Assembly: GCA_029721515.1 (NCBI GenBank)
Contig: CM056567.1
Coordinates: 22,056,731-22,120,730 of the forward strand
DNA from: Synanceia verrucosa
Taxonomy: Eukaryota; Chordata; Actinopteri; Perciformes; Synanceiidae
Reading direction: 5' to 3'
Length of the DNA stretch: 64,000 nucleotides
Numbering within the stretch: position 1 is the first letter of the stretch; every line of letters starts with the position of its first letter. Below the pieces are notes generated by a model, which saw nothing but the letters and a program-made list of their open reading frames with translations, was not told the origin of the DNA and searched no databases. Position numbers and translations under genes: made by a program. Of the stretch, positions 33,351 to 45,539 are shown in pieces.

Positions 33351-33600
33351 TGCGTGTCTGCATGGGTTCTCTCCGGGTACTCCGGCTTCCTCCCACCATC
33401 CAAAAACATGCATGGGGATTAGGTTAATTGGCTAATTTAAATTGACCGTAGGTGTGGATGTGAGTGTGAATGGTTGTCTGTCTCTATGTGCCCTGCGATG
33501 AGGTGGCAACTTGTCCAGGGTGTACCCTGCCTTCCGCCCTAAGACAGCTGGGATAGCCCCCCCCCGCGACCCTGTGAGGATAAGCGATAGATAATGGATG
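33351..33600 (+). repeat. V-SINE (DANA-like) copy, head missing
   Basis: It starts in the conserved centre (GTGTCTGCATGGGTTCTCTC, CTCCGGCTTCCTCCCACCAT), continues through AATTGACCGTAGGTGTGGAT and TGTCCAGGGTGTACCCTGCC, and ends with a C run and GATAAGCGATAGATAATGGA followed by ATGGATGG. It is in the opposite orientation to the copy at 4540. The tRNA-like head is absent. Confidence 0.78.
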
Positions 33601-36600
33601 GATGGACAGTAAGTAACTTTACTGGTTGGTGAGGAGCCTACAGCTGCTGCAGTGTTCACAGGACAGGAAGGTGGAATCAGCTCCAGTAAGCCAATCTTAA
33701 ATAGGATCTCCATCAATCAGATGAAATGCTTTGGTGAGCCAAGGGTTTCTGTGACTATCCATGAGAGGAGAGAGATATGTATCAGAAAGAGAAGTGATAT
33801 CCGCTGTGCTCTCTCCACTGTGACAGACTCATCAGGCCTGCTTCATATGGATCTGTCCACACCATTCTCATTCCAGCTCATCACATACTGAAACTTTGTC
33901 AGACCCCTTGGCATCACTTTGTAGTTGCAGTAAATATACTTAATACTGTATTGGGAGTTAATCAAAACTACTATGTTTTCACAGTGGACTGGATCCCAAG
34001 GAAGCAGACAGCTAAGAGTTTTAACATTGACAATGGTGACTAGGTGATGGGTGTGGGTGGCAGGTTGGCATGGAGGTTAAACTGGGGGAATCTTGATAAG
34101 TGCAGGAGATCCAAATGAGGAGATGATGAAGCACAGTGGAGGAAATCTGCAAAGGAGCGAGGAGAGTAACTTGTAGAAAGCAAGGAAAACAAAAAAACAA
34201 GGAACTTGGCATGAGGACTGGAGCAGATGACCAGGCTTTAATAGAGAGTTTGATTATGCTGATGAGCATCAGGTGTGGTGTGTCAGAGCTTCTTGAGAAA
34301 ACCAGGCCACGCATCCTCAACCCCCACCTACTACTCTGTGGAAAGATAGATATAGATAGATATAGATATATAGAATTTGAAACAGTTGCCATATGTTTTT
34401 GTTATTGTCCCACAAATTTGGCTGTTGCAACTTATATGACATAACTAAGCATATTATGGAAAGTGATTGAAAGCATCCATCTGAGTTATTTGCATATTTT
34501 TACTAACAGTATTAACAGTATTATTAATATGATTACATTTATACCTGCATATCATATTTATTGGGAGAAGTTTATCAATTCACCTTTCCTTGGTCTCGAC
34601 CCTTTTTTGTATATAATCACAGAGGAACTTTTATTTTGTGTAGATTTTGGCAGTAGTGTTTCCTTGCATCAGATTCCCTTTAGAAAACCTCTTATTTTAC
34701 TGCAGCATGTCCTGGTTTTGATTCAGGTTTTGTTTTTTTTTCCTCTTCCAACAAGTCCAACAACATGACCTGGGCCTCCAGCAGCATGGTGCTGAGTGTT
34801 TTCTCCCAGCAGAGCCGAACCTGTGACTGCAGGTCGCTGATGTTGTTTAGCATCCCTAAAAGGGTTTAATATGAATCCTTGCAACTCATACTGTAGTCCT
34901 TGCTGTCAGCTTCTTGAAGCTACATTGCTTAGCATTCAAAAATTGATATTTATCAATAATACACTCTGCAGTTAGCCCGGGCCCATCCATACTTCCTGTG
35001 TCACTGTGCAAAATTTCGCGACCAAGTCAGTCTGGCCAAGTTGCCTATCTCTTCAATTTCAAATCGTCCCAGGAATAGGGACCAATGAAAATCTAGCTTT
35101 TCCAATGACTCAATTGAGGCGTGTTTAAGGCAATGACGCCTCGTCCAGTAGCACACAGAGGCATTTGATAAACGTGGGTTAAGCCTGCCCTCTGAGAATT
35201 TGGTTTACAAGGCAGCTTGGCCAGACTACACTCGCAGATCTTTGTAGTCGTCACAGCCAGGCTACTCTGCAATACCTGGTTGAACAGAACTGGGATCTCC
35301 ATCGCCAACCTAGGTACAGTACCAGTCATTCTATATAAAATCAGATATTCAGCATCCCCAATGTAGTCCATCCTTTGGTTTATAACCAGGTTTCTATCAC
35401 TGCAATGTTTTTGACTGTGAGACTTAAGTCAAATCAGACATGTTAGATCGAATCGATGGGTAGTTGACTACTCAGGGTCACCCCTAGAAAAATTTTTCGT
35501 ACATTTTTGTTATTAACCAGGGTTTCAGCAGAGTGTCCTACACTCCAAGAGTGGAGCTTACTAGGGGCATAAATTATAGAGTAATTGGAATGCTGCAAAT
35601 ATGTGAAATGATTCACTGGGAAATTTCTAAGGTGATTACACTCAACGAGTTCAAAGCACTTATCTCAGGACCATTAAAACAGCCATTACCGCTCTGCAGA
35701 CGACACCTTAAGGTGTTGAAAAAAGACTGCAGAATGGGGGTAAGGTGTGCGTGTGTGTGGAGCATGGAGGAAGGAGGGTGGTGGATCAGAAAATGCACTG
35801 AACAACATGTTTAAAGATTTATTAAATAACTTTGCTTGTTAGCTCTTCAAAATGGCCATAAGTGAATTTTTAAAGACTTTTTGTGTGTGTGACATTTTGG
35901 GCTTTCCAAAACCCTCATCCACACGCTCAGCTGTGGTCCCCAGACTTGGTGATGTCAACAAAGATTAGATGTGCAGTGCATTAGTCTTACAGTAAATGAA
36001 TCCTCCTGATGCTCTGCATTAGCAGAGCATGCCTACAAACACACTTTCTACATGACTACTGACTAATGTCTGTAATTAAACATGACTGAGTATACAGCAG
36101 TGCTAGCAGCACTGCAGAGATGTCCACATAATGCTAACATCATCATGCTCACCAGGAAGGTGTGTTTACCATGTTCGCTATCACAGGTTAGCATGCTAAC
36201 ATTTATGAAATAGCCAACACAAAGTAATTCTAAGGCTGATGTGGTTATTAACCAAATGAACACTGACACCGGTACCAGATGTACAGTCATTGGATCACCA
36301 AAACTATTCTTTTCTATACTATACTATTTCTTCCTGAAAGGAACATGATTGCCTATACCTCATTTCATGTCAATCAAATCAATTTTCAAATTATTTCATG
36401 GGTCATTTTGTTTCAAACTAAATAGTGCTCCAGCTATTGTTGTTCAGTTTGTTATATTTTTCCCATTACCAAAATGCCAAAATTGATTTTCGCCAGTTTT
36501 GCCATTATGTGTGTGTTGTTTAAAACAGGAACAATAGCAAGAAGAAATCCTAGATTCAGTCATTTGAGAAACAAGAGAGATTACTGATTCCATTTGGATT

Positions 36601-37147
36601 TTGTCTTTTGTCCAATATTAGATCTCCTCGGGGAGCCAAGGTCCAGTAACGCGGTCTTGACAAGTTTCTAGCCTGCATAATCACTCCTGTCATTGCAGAC
36701 GAAGGTGAGACCATGAAGAATTTCCTCCAGACTCATCATGGCCATTGTGTGGAGCCTTGCACTTAGCCCTGTCACCTGCAATTACTGTCAATGGGAAACT
36801 GTATCTCAGCTGACACAAGTTTAACTCTATGACAGGCTGTCAGCCGATGGGCTTCCTCCATCACTTTACCTCCCTCTGTGGTTTACAAAGGGGAGTCTGA
36901 GAGGAGGCACACTGAGATGCATTTCATCTATCAAATGAATGATGGTACGTGTTGAGGAAGACTGAATAAATTCTAAATTATGTGATAACAGTTAAAGTAA
37001 CAGCTGGATTGCTTTGGATTAGTCTTTTTTTTTTTTTTGTTTGTTTTTTTTAAATGTGTTCGCTGGCAAAGTAAAAGTAGGCTTTTTGCGCTTCTTGAGC
37101 TTTTTGCTCTTTTTGCTCTTTTATCGATAAGACCACACTTTTTCTGA
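33601..37147. other. Gene-free stretch
   Basis: No coding family was seen. Local features are a GATA-type microsatellite at about 34338-34372, a short inverted pair (35029-35045 and 35211-35227, one mismatch, probably part of an unidentified DNA element), and a GC-balanced block at 36600-36960 that is a candidate conserved element. T-rich tracts lie near 37026-37052. Confidence 0.45.
36600..36960. other. Candidate conserved non-coding block
   Basis: Non-repetitive, balanced sequence with words typical of regulatory DNA, such as CCTGCAATTACTGTCAATGG and CATTGTGTGGAGCC. It has no coding frame of note and no repeat borders. Only comparison with other fish would confirm constraint. Confidence 0.25.
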
Positions 37148-37916
37148 GGGTATATTTACACCTGCCTTGTTTAGTTAGATTAAAACGAACTCCAGTTCAT
37201 TTCCTCCCTTGGTTTGGACCTTTTTGGTCAGTGTGAATACAATTAGTGGAACTCTGGTGCGGACAAAACAAGCGCTCCAAGACCTAGCTGAGGAGGTGGT
37301 CTCAGAGCGGTTCCTATCGAACCCTGGTGTGATTCGTTTCAGGTGTGAAAGCAGCCCGACCTCGATCCGACCCAGTTGCAAAAAATCTACCTTTTTGAAT
37401 TTGACGGGCTCCCGTAGTTTTTGTGCAACACAAAACACAGAGATTGAGAGAGACACACCTGAAGCGAACGCCACCTGTTCTGTCTTCTGTACGGCAGACC
37501 TGTTGTTACTGTAGCATGTTAGACACACGAGAGCTCTCCTTCTCAGCTGTTTCGCTGCACGTCTTCGTTGCTGCGAAATTACGAGCATGATATTGTAAAA
37601 AACGGTTGCATCAAACGGTCAAGATCCTCGAACATTTCTGCAAAAAGCTGTAACTGTATAAACCATATTGCTATAAGGATAACGAGAACAGCACACAAAG
37701 TCTCCATTGCTTACATTAGCCTACTTTCACTTTTGGGCTTCCTGCTTTACCCCGCCCACACCTTTACCGTCCAATGGTTGAACGACCTTAGCACATGTGT
37801 TAATTGTGGTCCTGTTGCAATTAATCACAGTGTAAAAGTGAATCACACTTAAAAAAAAAAAAAAAAATGGTCTGGACCAAAGCAAGTGAACTAACGGAAC
37901 CTGGTGTGAATACGCC
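37148..37916. mobile_element. MITE with long imperfect terminal inverted repeats
   Basis: The left end GGGTATATTTACACCTG pairs with the complement of the right end (GGGCGTATTCACACCAGG). Similarity continues inward to TTGGTTTGGACC on the left and its counterpart TTTGGTCCAGACC on the right, about 70 bases. TGA borders both sides and may be a short target duplication. An A tract precedes the right end. No transposase. The superfamily is not decided. The frames on both strands at 37175-37852 lie within it. Confidence 0.5.
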
Positions 37917-38202
37917 CTGAGTGTGTATCATTGCTGTGAATGGGTTTACATTACAGCTAATGGAATGCCTGATGTCTATTTTTACCAGGGCTTTTGGGTG
38001 ATTTGATTCCCTGGGAATTAGAATGGGGCTGCCTATTTCTGTGAGATCAGGCTGGAAGATTAGTGGACCGTACCTGCCTGGTTAGATTAGGAGGCAGAGG
38101 GCATCAAACACCAATGCTTTGTCACAGGCATTTGATACCGCAGAAGACCCCCTTCAACAATGGCTCTCCTTTACCTACAGTGTAAACCCATCCAAGTGAA
38201 TA
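37917..38202. other. Unique spacer, possible conserved element
   Basis: A balanced, non-repetitive stretch with no coding signal, possibly regulatory. Confidence 0.25.
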
Positions 38203-38565
38203 TTAACTCTTTGAGTACCAGCTGTTTTATAAAACAGAAAGTTCTTTATACCAGAGATTTTTTCCCATTTTGAGTCATATTTCTAGACCTTCTTGTTCCA
38301 TTCTTGTTAGAGTAGAGTAGAGTAGGTGTCTTGTAGAGTAGAGTAGTTGTCTTGTAGTATGTCATGTAGCCGGTCATTCACCAAAATCACCACTTTTTGT
38401 CCAGAATGCATCTTTTTTGCTCTCTAATCTCGATCCATGTCCTCCATGTCCTGTTTTGATCTCTGTGGTGTGTATTACCTCCAACATAGCAATATTTCCA
38501 GACTACAAATCACAAAAGCCCCGAAATTAATCACAGGCTGTGGGACACAGTGAACAGCGACCCGC
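38203..38565 (+). mobile_element. TTAA-family MITE, copy D (right end lost)
   Basis: It begins TTAA, CTCTTTGAGTACCAGC and shares ACCAAAATCACCACTTTTTG and the CTACAAATCAC-type words with copy A. An expanded GTAGAGTAGAGTAG stretch lies at 38308-38346. The right terminus is missing. Confidence 0.68.
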
Positions 38566-39481
38566 TGTAGAAGACTTAAATTAAGTGATGCTGTTGCCTG
38601 AACTTAGGCACCTGTTTAAGTGTGTCTAAATCATAACATTAAGTATGACAAAGCGTCACTATGTGACCAGCCAGGATGTGAATGTCTTGGTGTATTTGAC
38701 CATGTACAGTTGAGTGAAACAACTTTTTTTTAATGGTCAAATCAAATTATTGTCCATGCTATATTATCAAAGTTTTTAAGTAGATTGGGTTAAGGGTTAG
38801 GGGGTGGCTGTAGCTCAGTGGGTAGGCCCTAGGGTTGTGGGTTGTTGTCTTATTATTTAAGATCTGCCTTTGTTTACGCTGGAACTGCCATCATATGTGA
38901 CAATGGAAAAGATCTCACAATTTTGGTGTCAATTGGGAATTCATCAAAATTTGCTGTGCTGCCACAGCCATTCAACACAAACTCACAATGAGGCATCCTC
39001 AAAGTCTTCAAGCTTTATCATCTGTGGTTTGTTCATACAATGAGACAACCTGAAAGTTCCTGTTCCCAGCAGGTGATGCTATGACTATGAGTCACATGTT
39101 ATAATGTATAAGAAGCTTGGAGTAGATGGAGAATGTAAGTTACAACAACTTTCTGTTTTATCACAAAAAATGTTTTTCATGCTGCTCCACAACAACATCC
39201 ATCATCAGGGAAGCCTTAAGATTGTACTGTCCAAAAATAAAGTTGTCAAAGTAAATGATAATGGAAATGATAAAAATTGAGATAATATTGCACAGTTAAT
39301 TCCAAAGCGCTGACTTCCTATTGGTTTTAGGTATACCTCCTTTTTGTTGTCGTCCTGACTATTCCTAACAAATGTTAGGGGGCACTGATAAGCCATTTTG
39401 TCACACCCAAGCATGAGCAAAAGATAAAGAAAATATTCAGCAGTTCTGACAAGTTTGGTGAGTTTTTCGTAGCTTTTAGAC
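38566..39481. other. Gene-free stretch with a tRNA-like SINE head at 38806-38850
   Basis: GTGGCTGTAGCTCAGTGGGT at about 38807 resembles the 5' half of a tRNA-derived SINE with its A box, but the B box is poor and no tail follows. The rest shows no gene. Confidence 0.4.
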
Positions 39482-39875
39482 CAGACATGGGCAAACTACG
39501 TCCGGCGGGCCATTACAACCAGTTGGGCTTTTTAATCTGGCCTGCTGAACTTGTCCAAATTATATTATTAATTTCACTTATATTTAGGGCTGCTGCTGCA
39601 CAATGGTAAGTCGAATTGGGTATACTGCCCGAAATGCATAATAACTAAGAAGATTAAAGCAGGTCATGAAGCAGAATTCCATTCACAAAAACTAGGAAAC
39701 TAACAACATAGTTGTAACTAACGATCAAACATGTTGATAAAATTAGAGTAACCATTTTTTCTGAGCATTGTTAAAGGATTAACTTTTAACAAGAAATCGA
39801 TGAAAAGGAAAAGAGAAAGAGACATTCTCAAAAGAGACTTTTTTCTTTTCTTTTCTCTCTCTCTCTCTCTATCTA

Positions 39876-39934
<59 letters not shown>

Positions 39935-39955
39935 TATAAAGTTTGCCCACCCCTG
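39482..39955. mobile_element. hAT-type MITE with internal CT/AT microsatellite
   Basis: The termini CAGACATGGGCAAACT (left) and AGTTTGCCCACCCCTG (right) are inverted repeats starting CAG...CTG, as in hAT elements. The eight flanking bases on each side, TTTTAGAC and CGTTAGAC, match at six positions, consistent with an aged 8-bp duplication. A (CT)n/(ATCT)n/(AT)n array fills 39854-39930. No coding capacity. Confidence 0.75.
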
Positions 39956-41178
39956 CGTTAGACTGTTGATCAGTGCCAGTGCTTGTTTTATAATACACTG
40001 TGTATACTGTGACCTGTGCAGACACATGGAGCATCTCCACCCATTAACCCATCTGATTTCCTCATTTCATTCCATCTATGAAGATTTAATTCATCCATTC
40101 TTCATTGTCATGTATCACATTCAATTCAGGAATTATGCGGTGTTGCGGTTCTCTCTTTTTTTGTGGAACCAAATTGTGAAGTCTTGATTTGGCTCATTGT
40201 TGATTTCATTAGGCCAAGCGGACAATAATATATAATGACGAGCTAAAGTGAAAATACCAGGCTGGTTGTAATGCTGCGTTTTGTGGGTTTAATGGTATTA
40301 GTGTTCCGTTTTTTAGAGGCTAACGATGTATTGTGCTCCTACCTATTTGTGCTCCTAGGCAATGTCTCTGCATTATGAGACATTTTTAATCGGCTTTGGT
40401 CGCCTGTGTCTGCTGACTGTGAAAACAGACTGCATGTAATATCATCCAGGCCCAGGTACCGCTGTTGCTATAGCAATGGTAATTACAAAAGCTTCATTAA
40501 CTCACAACAGCTTTTGCCAGTCAAAGGGGGGTTCACATTAACAAAATTTACATATTGAGGAAATTAACACAATTGGCAGGAAACCAGGGTCATTAAAATG
40601 AGAAGCAACCTACAACAAAGAGGAAGGCGCCTACATGGAGGAGGATAGAGTTAGTGCATGTGTACCAGAGTTTCTTCTTTTAATTAGTCATGGACAACCT
40701 TCCCAAAAAGAGAGAACTCTGCAAATCTTAAAGTGTATTTTCTAGGGTTCAGCACTGAGGTTAACATGGTGGCTGAAACCAGGTATATACTCCTTCAATG
40801 CTGCAGTCAGAAACTCAGGGGATGATCGAATCAGTCCTGTGTATTTTAAAACTTTAACAGTTCTTTACTATCCTGAGAAGAACAAAACTCTGGTGACATG
40901 TCACTGTCCAACAGACAGAAGTACATGGCTAAGTATTGTGCAAAATCATGCCATGTGACCTTCCCTTTGGAATTGCATTTTTTTTTTCTTTTATGATGAA
41001 CGCATGACCCAGCCTTTTCTGTCTGTGGTTGGCTTACCCTGAAATTCTTACCCTAAAATGAACGAATGCTTCTTATGCTTAAACCCAACAAACCAACCAA
41101 CCAACCAATGAAGATATCCAAAACAAAGAGAAATAAACAACACATAGTAGTCATGCCAATATACTGTACAGTTGCCAT
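39956..41178. other. Gene-free stretch containing a candidate conserved block (40300-40600)
   Basis: The block 40300-40600 is complex and carries a palindromic X-box-like site GTTGCTATAGCAAT (40464-40477) next to AATTAC and AGCTTCATTAAC words. The rest is AT-rich, with an ACCAACCAACCAACC run at 41091-41107. No gene. Confidence 0.4.
40464..40477. promoter_or_regulatory. X-box-like palindrome (RFX-type)
   Basis: GTTGCTATAGCAAT contains the perfect palindrome TTGCTATAGCAA and differs from the RFX consensus (GTTRCC-N-GGYAAC) in the inner positions of each half. It is a single motif match in a region that looks conserved, so binding is inference. Confidence 0.25.
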
Positions 41179-41545
41179 CAGTGTTGTGCTAGCTCCTGAA
41201 AAATATTAACTAGTTATAGTTACTAGTTACTTCATTCAAAGAGTAACTCAATTACTTTGTTGATTACCTACACCAGAAAGTAACACATTACTGTTAAAAG
41301 CAACTTTTTAGTTCCTCTTTAGGACCCTGGGGAGTGAGAGTTTGTCTTATGATGTGTTCACTGGAAGTCAGAACTTGGACCTCGGATCATCTTAACCTCA
41401 AAGTTTAGTGCTCCCAGCTCTTCCAGTCTTACAGATGTATAACAAAATATGTAGCTACTGTTTATGTAAGTAGCAGATAGCCTGAATTCTATGTCTGGTT
41501 GATGAGATTAATCTGACATTCCAAGGTGGAGATACGACTTCACAG
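41179..41545 (+). mobile_element. hAT-like dispersed element, copy 2
   Basis: It starts CAGTGTTGTGCTAGCTCCTG and is collinear with 22356-22670, with about 40 extra bases near 41255-41295. Same orientation. Differences are numerous, so the two copies are old. Confidence 0.55.
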
Positions 41546-42531
41546 AGGGTTCTGATTTAAATTCTAACTTGGAGCTTGGAAATTCAAACATTTGTGTACA
41601 ACTTGAATGCACCATGAGTTGAATCACACAAACACCAGGCTCTCAGTGTTGCTGAAATGACATTAATGCTTTGTTTTACCAGCAATGTTTGTCTCCTTAT
41701 GCTGGAAAGTGGGGGGAGGGATCAGTGTCTCTATGAATCTGAAGAGGACATGCCACCCTGTCCCTAGAAAAAATCAGAAAAAAATTTACAGAGTAACGGA
41801 TAAATGCACCATATTGTAACGGTAATTGTGTGCCTTAAGTCCCAGTAAATATCTGTAAAACACTGAAACGTCTCAGTTTTCAACAATAACAGCCAAATTG
41901 TACCAGTTTTCATCAAAATAATATAATAATATGATACTTATGTTAAGCACTTACATGCATGTATATCATGTTCTGTCCCACTGACCTAATATAAAAACAT
42001 AACTGTGCACCACACATCTGAGTTCAACAGATTTGTCTGCATGTGTATCAATTAGAGTTATAACAGTATGAGATGTTCACAGTACAATTCCCATCTCAGT
42101 ATGTGCATGCTGCAATTGTGCACACTGACAAATACCTTGTGTTTAGTTAAAAATACTATCTGACTATTGAACACAGACCCCACTGTTTTGTGTTTGCAAG
42201 TGGTACTATAAAGTTTTCAAGTAAAATCCTGGCAGATATCAGAAGGCAAAACATAATTTGGAAGCAGCCTATTTGCCTATGGTGCATGTATAAGCACAAA
42301 TGTGCATCTGCATGAACATTTGGTAAAGTCTAGTGTCCTAGTTTCATGATTTGAAAACATGGTAACCCAACGCAAAAATGAAAAAAAAATAGGGAAGACC
42401 TGTTGATTTCATTCTGCCTAATACTTACTGGCCACCTAGAGTGTGTAATTTCAGAGCAGTGGACCTTTGGTAAGGGCAGTCCCTGAAATTCTTCGAGGAT
42501 TATATTGTTTTGGATTGAAATCCATTTAAAT
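41546..42531. other. Gene-free stretch
   Basis: AT-rich. No family recognised. Confidence 0.45.
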
Positions 42532-42573
42532 CCTAATGTATCACTGAACTTCTAGCTTCAGTGATACATTAGG
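42532..42573. repeat. Perfect 17-bp hairpin with 8-base loop
   Basis: CCTAATGTATCACTGAA at 42532-42548 is followed by the loop CTTCTAGC and then the exact complement at 42557-42573. It directly precedes a repeat fragment at 42585. It is too short for a typical microRNA precursor and could be a transposon end or a replication-slippage product. Confidence 0.85.
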
Positions 42574-42584
42574 TAGCTTCTCTA

Positions 42585-42845
42585 CAGACCCGGGCTGTGC
42601 AATTAATTAAATGTAAATTTGAATTGAAATTTTGGTATCCAATGATTATCAAAACAAGACAATCAAAGGCTTTGACTTGTTTTATAAATCCAGCGCACAA
42701 TTTTCCTTAATATGGCAGATCAAGAACAGAAGGACCTTTCTGTTTCCTGCTCCCTGTGTGACTGTCAACCCGGGGTAGATCGTCCTCAGCACTGCGATGT
42801 TGCCAAAATCATGTTCTGTAGGGGCTTTTTTGCCATTTCATAAGA
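42585..42845 (+). mobile_element. hAT-like interspersed repeat fragment
   Basis: The start GGGCTGTGCAATTAATTAAA, then the GATTATCAAAACAAGACAAT stretch and a later CCCTGTGTGACTGTCAACCC stretch, matches the layout of an abundant fish repeat as recalled. No termini are visible. Confidence 0.4.
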
Positions 42846-42857
42846 ATTATCATGTCA

Positions 42858-42965
42858 GGTTAACTGGTGACTCTAAACTCGTTCGAGGTGTCAGTGTCAG
42901 TGTGAATGGTTTCGGTCTCTATGTGTTGGTCCTCTGATGATCTGCTGATCCGACCAGAGTGACCA
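42858..42965 (+). repeat. V-SINE central/tail fragment
   Basis: GTTAACTGGTGACTCTAAAC, a TGTCAGTGTGAATGGTTTCG stretch and GTCTCTATGTGTTGG follow the order seen in the V-SINE at 33420-33500, but the fragment is diverged. Confidence 0.5.
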
Positions 42966-44159
42966 CCTTCACTCAGTGAAGCTGGATCAGATCCAGACTC
43001 CAAAAGACTCTGAGGAGACTAAGTGGCAGTTACCAGAGAATCAGTGGAAAAAAAAAATTGAGACAGGAAATTACAAAAAAAATTGAATCACTCACATACT
43101 GGGGAGGTTATTAAACTCCAAACAGCTGTTAATCTTCTGTCTACAACCTGCTCTGGAGTATCTCTGTGTAATCAGCATGTAAAATGCACTTACTGATTAC
43201 TATGCAAAGGAACAAAGTAATAACATGCTAATGCTAATAATAATAATAATAATAATAATAATATAATCACTCAAAATGTCATTTGTTTGAAAAATGATCA
43301 TGTTGTCTCTCCAGACAATGCACAAATGTTTGTTGGAGTTATTAATAGAATAGAAAAAAATTACCTCATAGGTATCATTTGTGGTGTAACCTACTTACCA
43401 GCAGATTTATGACATTCCAGTAAAAAATGACCTGAAATATATAGTAAATTTCCTCCACACACCTCACAATTATTTGGTGTCATCAACCATATGCAATCAA
43501 GATGTTAAACAGTGCTGTTAATGTGGTATTTAGTTTGAAATGATTAAGCCACATAACACGAATACCAGCACAAATGTGCCTTAGTATTTGTATGAGGCTG
43601 ATAGCTGAGAGCTAAGACACACTGAAATTTAGTAGCACTCTGTCCTGCATGATATTACTTTTAGCAACAATATTAAGCTCCAACAGATCATTCATTTGGG
43701 TCCATCAACACAAAAGCATATAACTGGATCATCCTGGACTGTTGTCTAGGAACACAGAAACATTTTCCTGAACACTAGCTTACAATCAGCAAAGTAAAGG
43801 CATTTCTATCACTCCTTTCTCCTCCTGCATCAATCCATGTCAACTTTTTACTAACAGTCATTATTAAATACTGTGGGGAAGCGTTGCGGTGGCTTTTGGA
43901 TAGCTGTACTGTGCTCTCTTTGTTCACGGTCAATTTCACTGTAATAACAGCAGTTTTAAGCCCAATGTCTTTTCTCCTAAACAGAATATTTAGTACAGCG
44001 GTTTTATTTGACACTAAGTGTTTTGTTTAATCAATATTAAACATGTTAATGAACAGGATTTTTGAAATTTTCATCAGAATGCCTAAAAATTTAGTTACTG
44101 AGGCTTTACACAATTTTATGTTCATTTCTGATACTAATTTGTGGCATTTTTTTTACAGA
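42966..44159. other. Gene-free stretch with (AAT)n at 43234-43262
   Basis: A nine-unit AAT/TAA microsatellite is the only structure identified. Confidence 0.5.
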
Positions 44160-44750
44160 TAAAAATGAATAACAAATAATAAAGGGCCCTGGATAGATCC
44201 TTGGGGTACCCCACAAGAAATCAACCTGTACTCTGAATAGTTATTATTCCAAGATGCACATTGCTTTCTTGATTACAAATAACTTTTGAACCACAACAAG
44301 TTTGTGCCACTTCAGATCATAAAGACAAAGCTTCTGTAATAATATGTCATGATTGACAGTAACAAATGCCTTTGATAGATCTAAGTGTGATTTCCTTATT
44401 ATCAGTCGCTTTAGTGATGTTATCGACAAGTTGGATAAAGGCCATTTAATCTGAATGTCTCTCTCTATAAAAATACTATTTACATTAAAATATATAGCCA
44501 AGTGGTTGTAAACTATTTTTTTCTAATACTTTGGCGAAACATGGCAGAATAGATATTGGTCTATAATTAGAAAATAAAATGGGATCACTACCTTTAAAAA
44601 GCGGAATGTCTTTGGCCCATTTAAATTGTTCAGGAAGTACACCAGTTTCAAATGAAAGATTTTAAATATGAAGGAGCGGTTTAGAAATACATGGAAGTCT
44701 TATTTTAAGTACAGATGATTTCAGCTCATCATGTCCTGGTGCAGATATTC
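44160..44750 (-). pseudogene. Antisense LINE reverse transcriptase fragment, decayed
   Basis: Minus-strand translation gives, in order, PGHDE, FSNYRPISILP, FAKVLEK, HLDLSKAFVTVNHD and a decayed counterpart of the usual CGVPQGSILGPLL block (WGTPRIYPGP). These are successive RT motifs of a non-LTR retrotransposon, spread over several frames with many stops. The YxDD motif is missing. The sequence is distinct from the L2 copy at 27888. The clade was not assigned. Confidence 0.7.
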
Positions 44751-45539
44751 ATTTTGTTGACAAAATTGGTAAGCTCAGACTCTGTGATGGGGCTAAATAC
44801 AAAAGAGTGAGAGAGTCTCTTAATCCCAGAAGTAGACAGCGGGGTCTGTGGTATTTTGTCTGCAACAGAAGGATTCTAAATGTAAATATGAATTTAAATG
44901 TTGAATATAACTGTTAAATCTAAATCTTTCAGTTTGGAAATCCCTTCCTCATACAGAAAAAACATTCATACAAACCAGATATACTGTGAGATGCATAACT
45001 ACAGTTTATTTTAAAATGTCCAACTGATTTATTTTCAATCCGGTGGATTTTAATTTGCTTTGAATTGCTTTGCTTTGAATTTGTGATTTGTGCTGACATT
45101 TTCTGGGCTTTACTATTTCAGTGTAAGCTATATGAATTTAGTATTTATGCTCTAAATAATAAGGAAGGATGCTTCAATGGTACACAGTATTCGAAACTGT
45201 CAAACAAATGAATCATAAATAGAAAAAAATGTACTGTACATCTACACATAGATGGTCCGAACCCTTCTCCAGAACTCAATTAGCTCAATGTTTGTCATGT
45301 TTTGTGCATTGTTGATTGGAAAGTGTGACAGCAGCAGGATGGAGGGAACGACGAGGAACTATAGGAGCTGTTTATAGTCTGCAGAAAACAACATGGACAA
45401 CAAAGACAATAAAGCAACACCATAAATACATAGTAAGAATACATGGGCTGAGGTGTGAGATGCACTTTTCTGGTATGTCTTGGGAACATTTTAGTTCATC
45501 ACAATGACAGAGCATGGAGTAAGTCATATTGACTTCTCC
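44751..45539. other. Gene-free AT-rich stretch
   Basis: Nothing recognised. Small open frames at 45295-45584 overlap on opposite strands and are probably chance. Confidence 0.45.

Noticed and set aside
37175..37852. Opposing open frames of about 100-137 codons
   Set aside because: They lie inside a terminal-inverted-repeat element and have no recognisable motif.
38806..38860. tRNA gene
   Set aside because: Only the 5' part resembles a tRNA. No complete cloverleaf or proper B box was found.
42532..42573. microRNA precursor
   Set aside because: The stem is only 17 bp, perfect and with a short loop, shorter than typical precursors.
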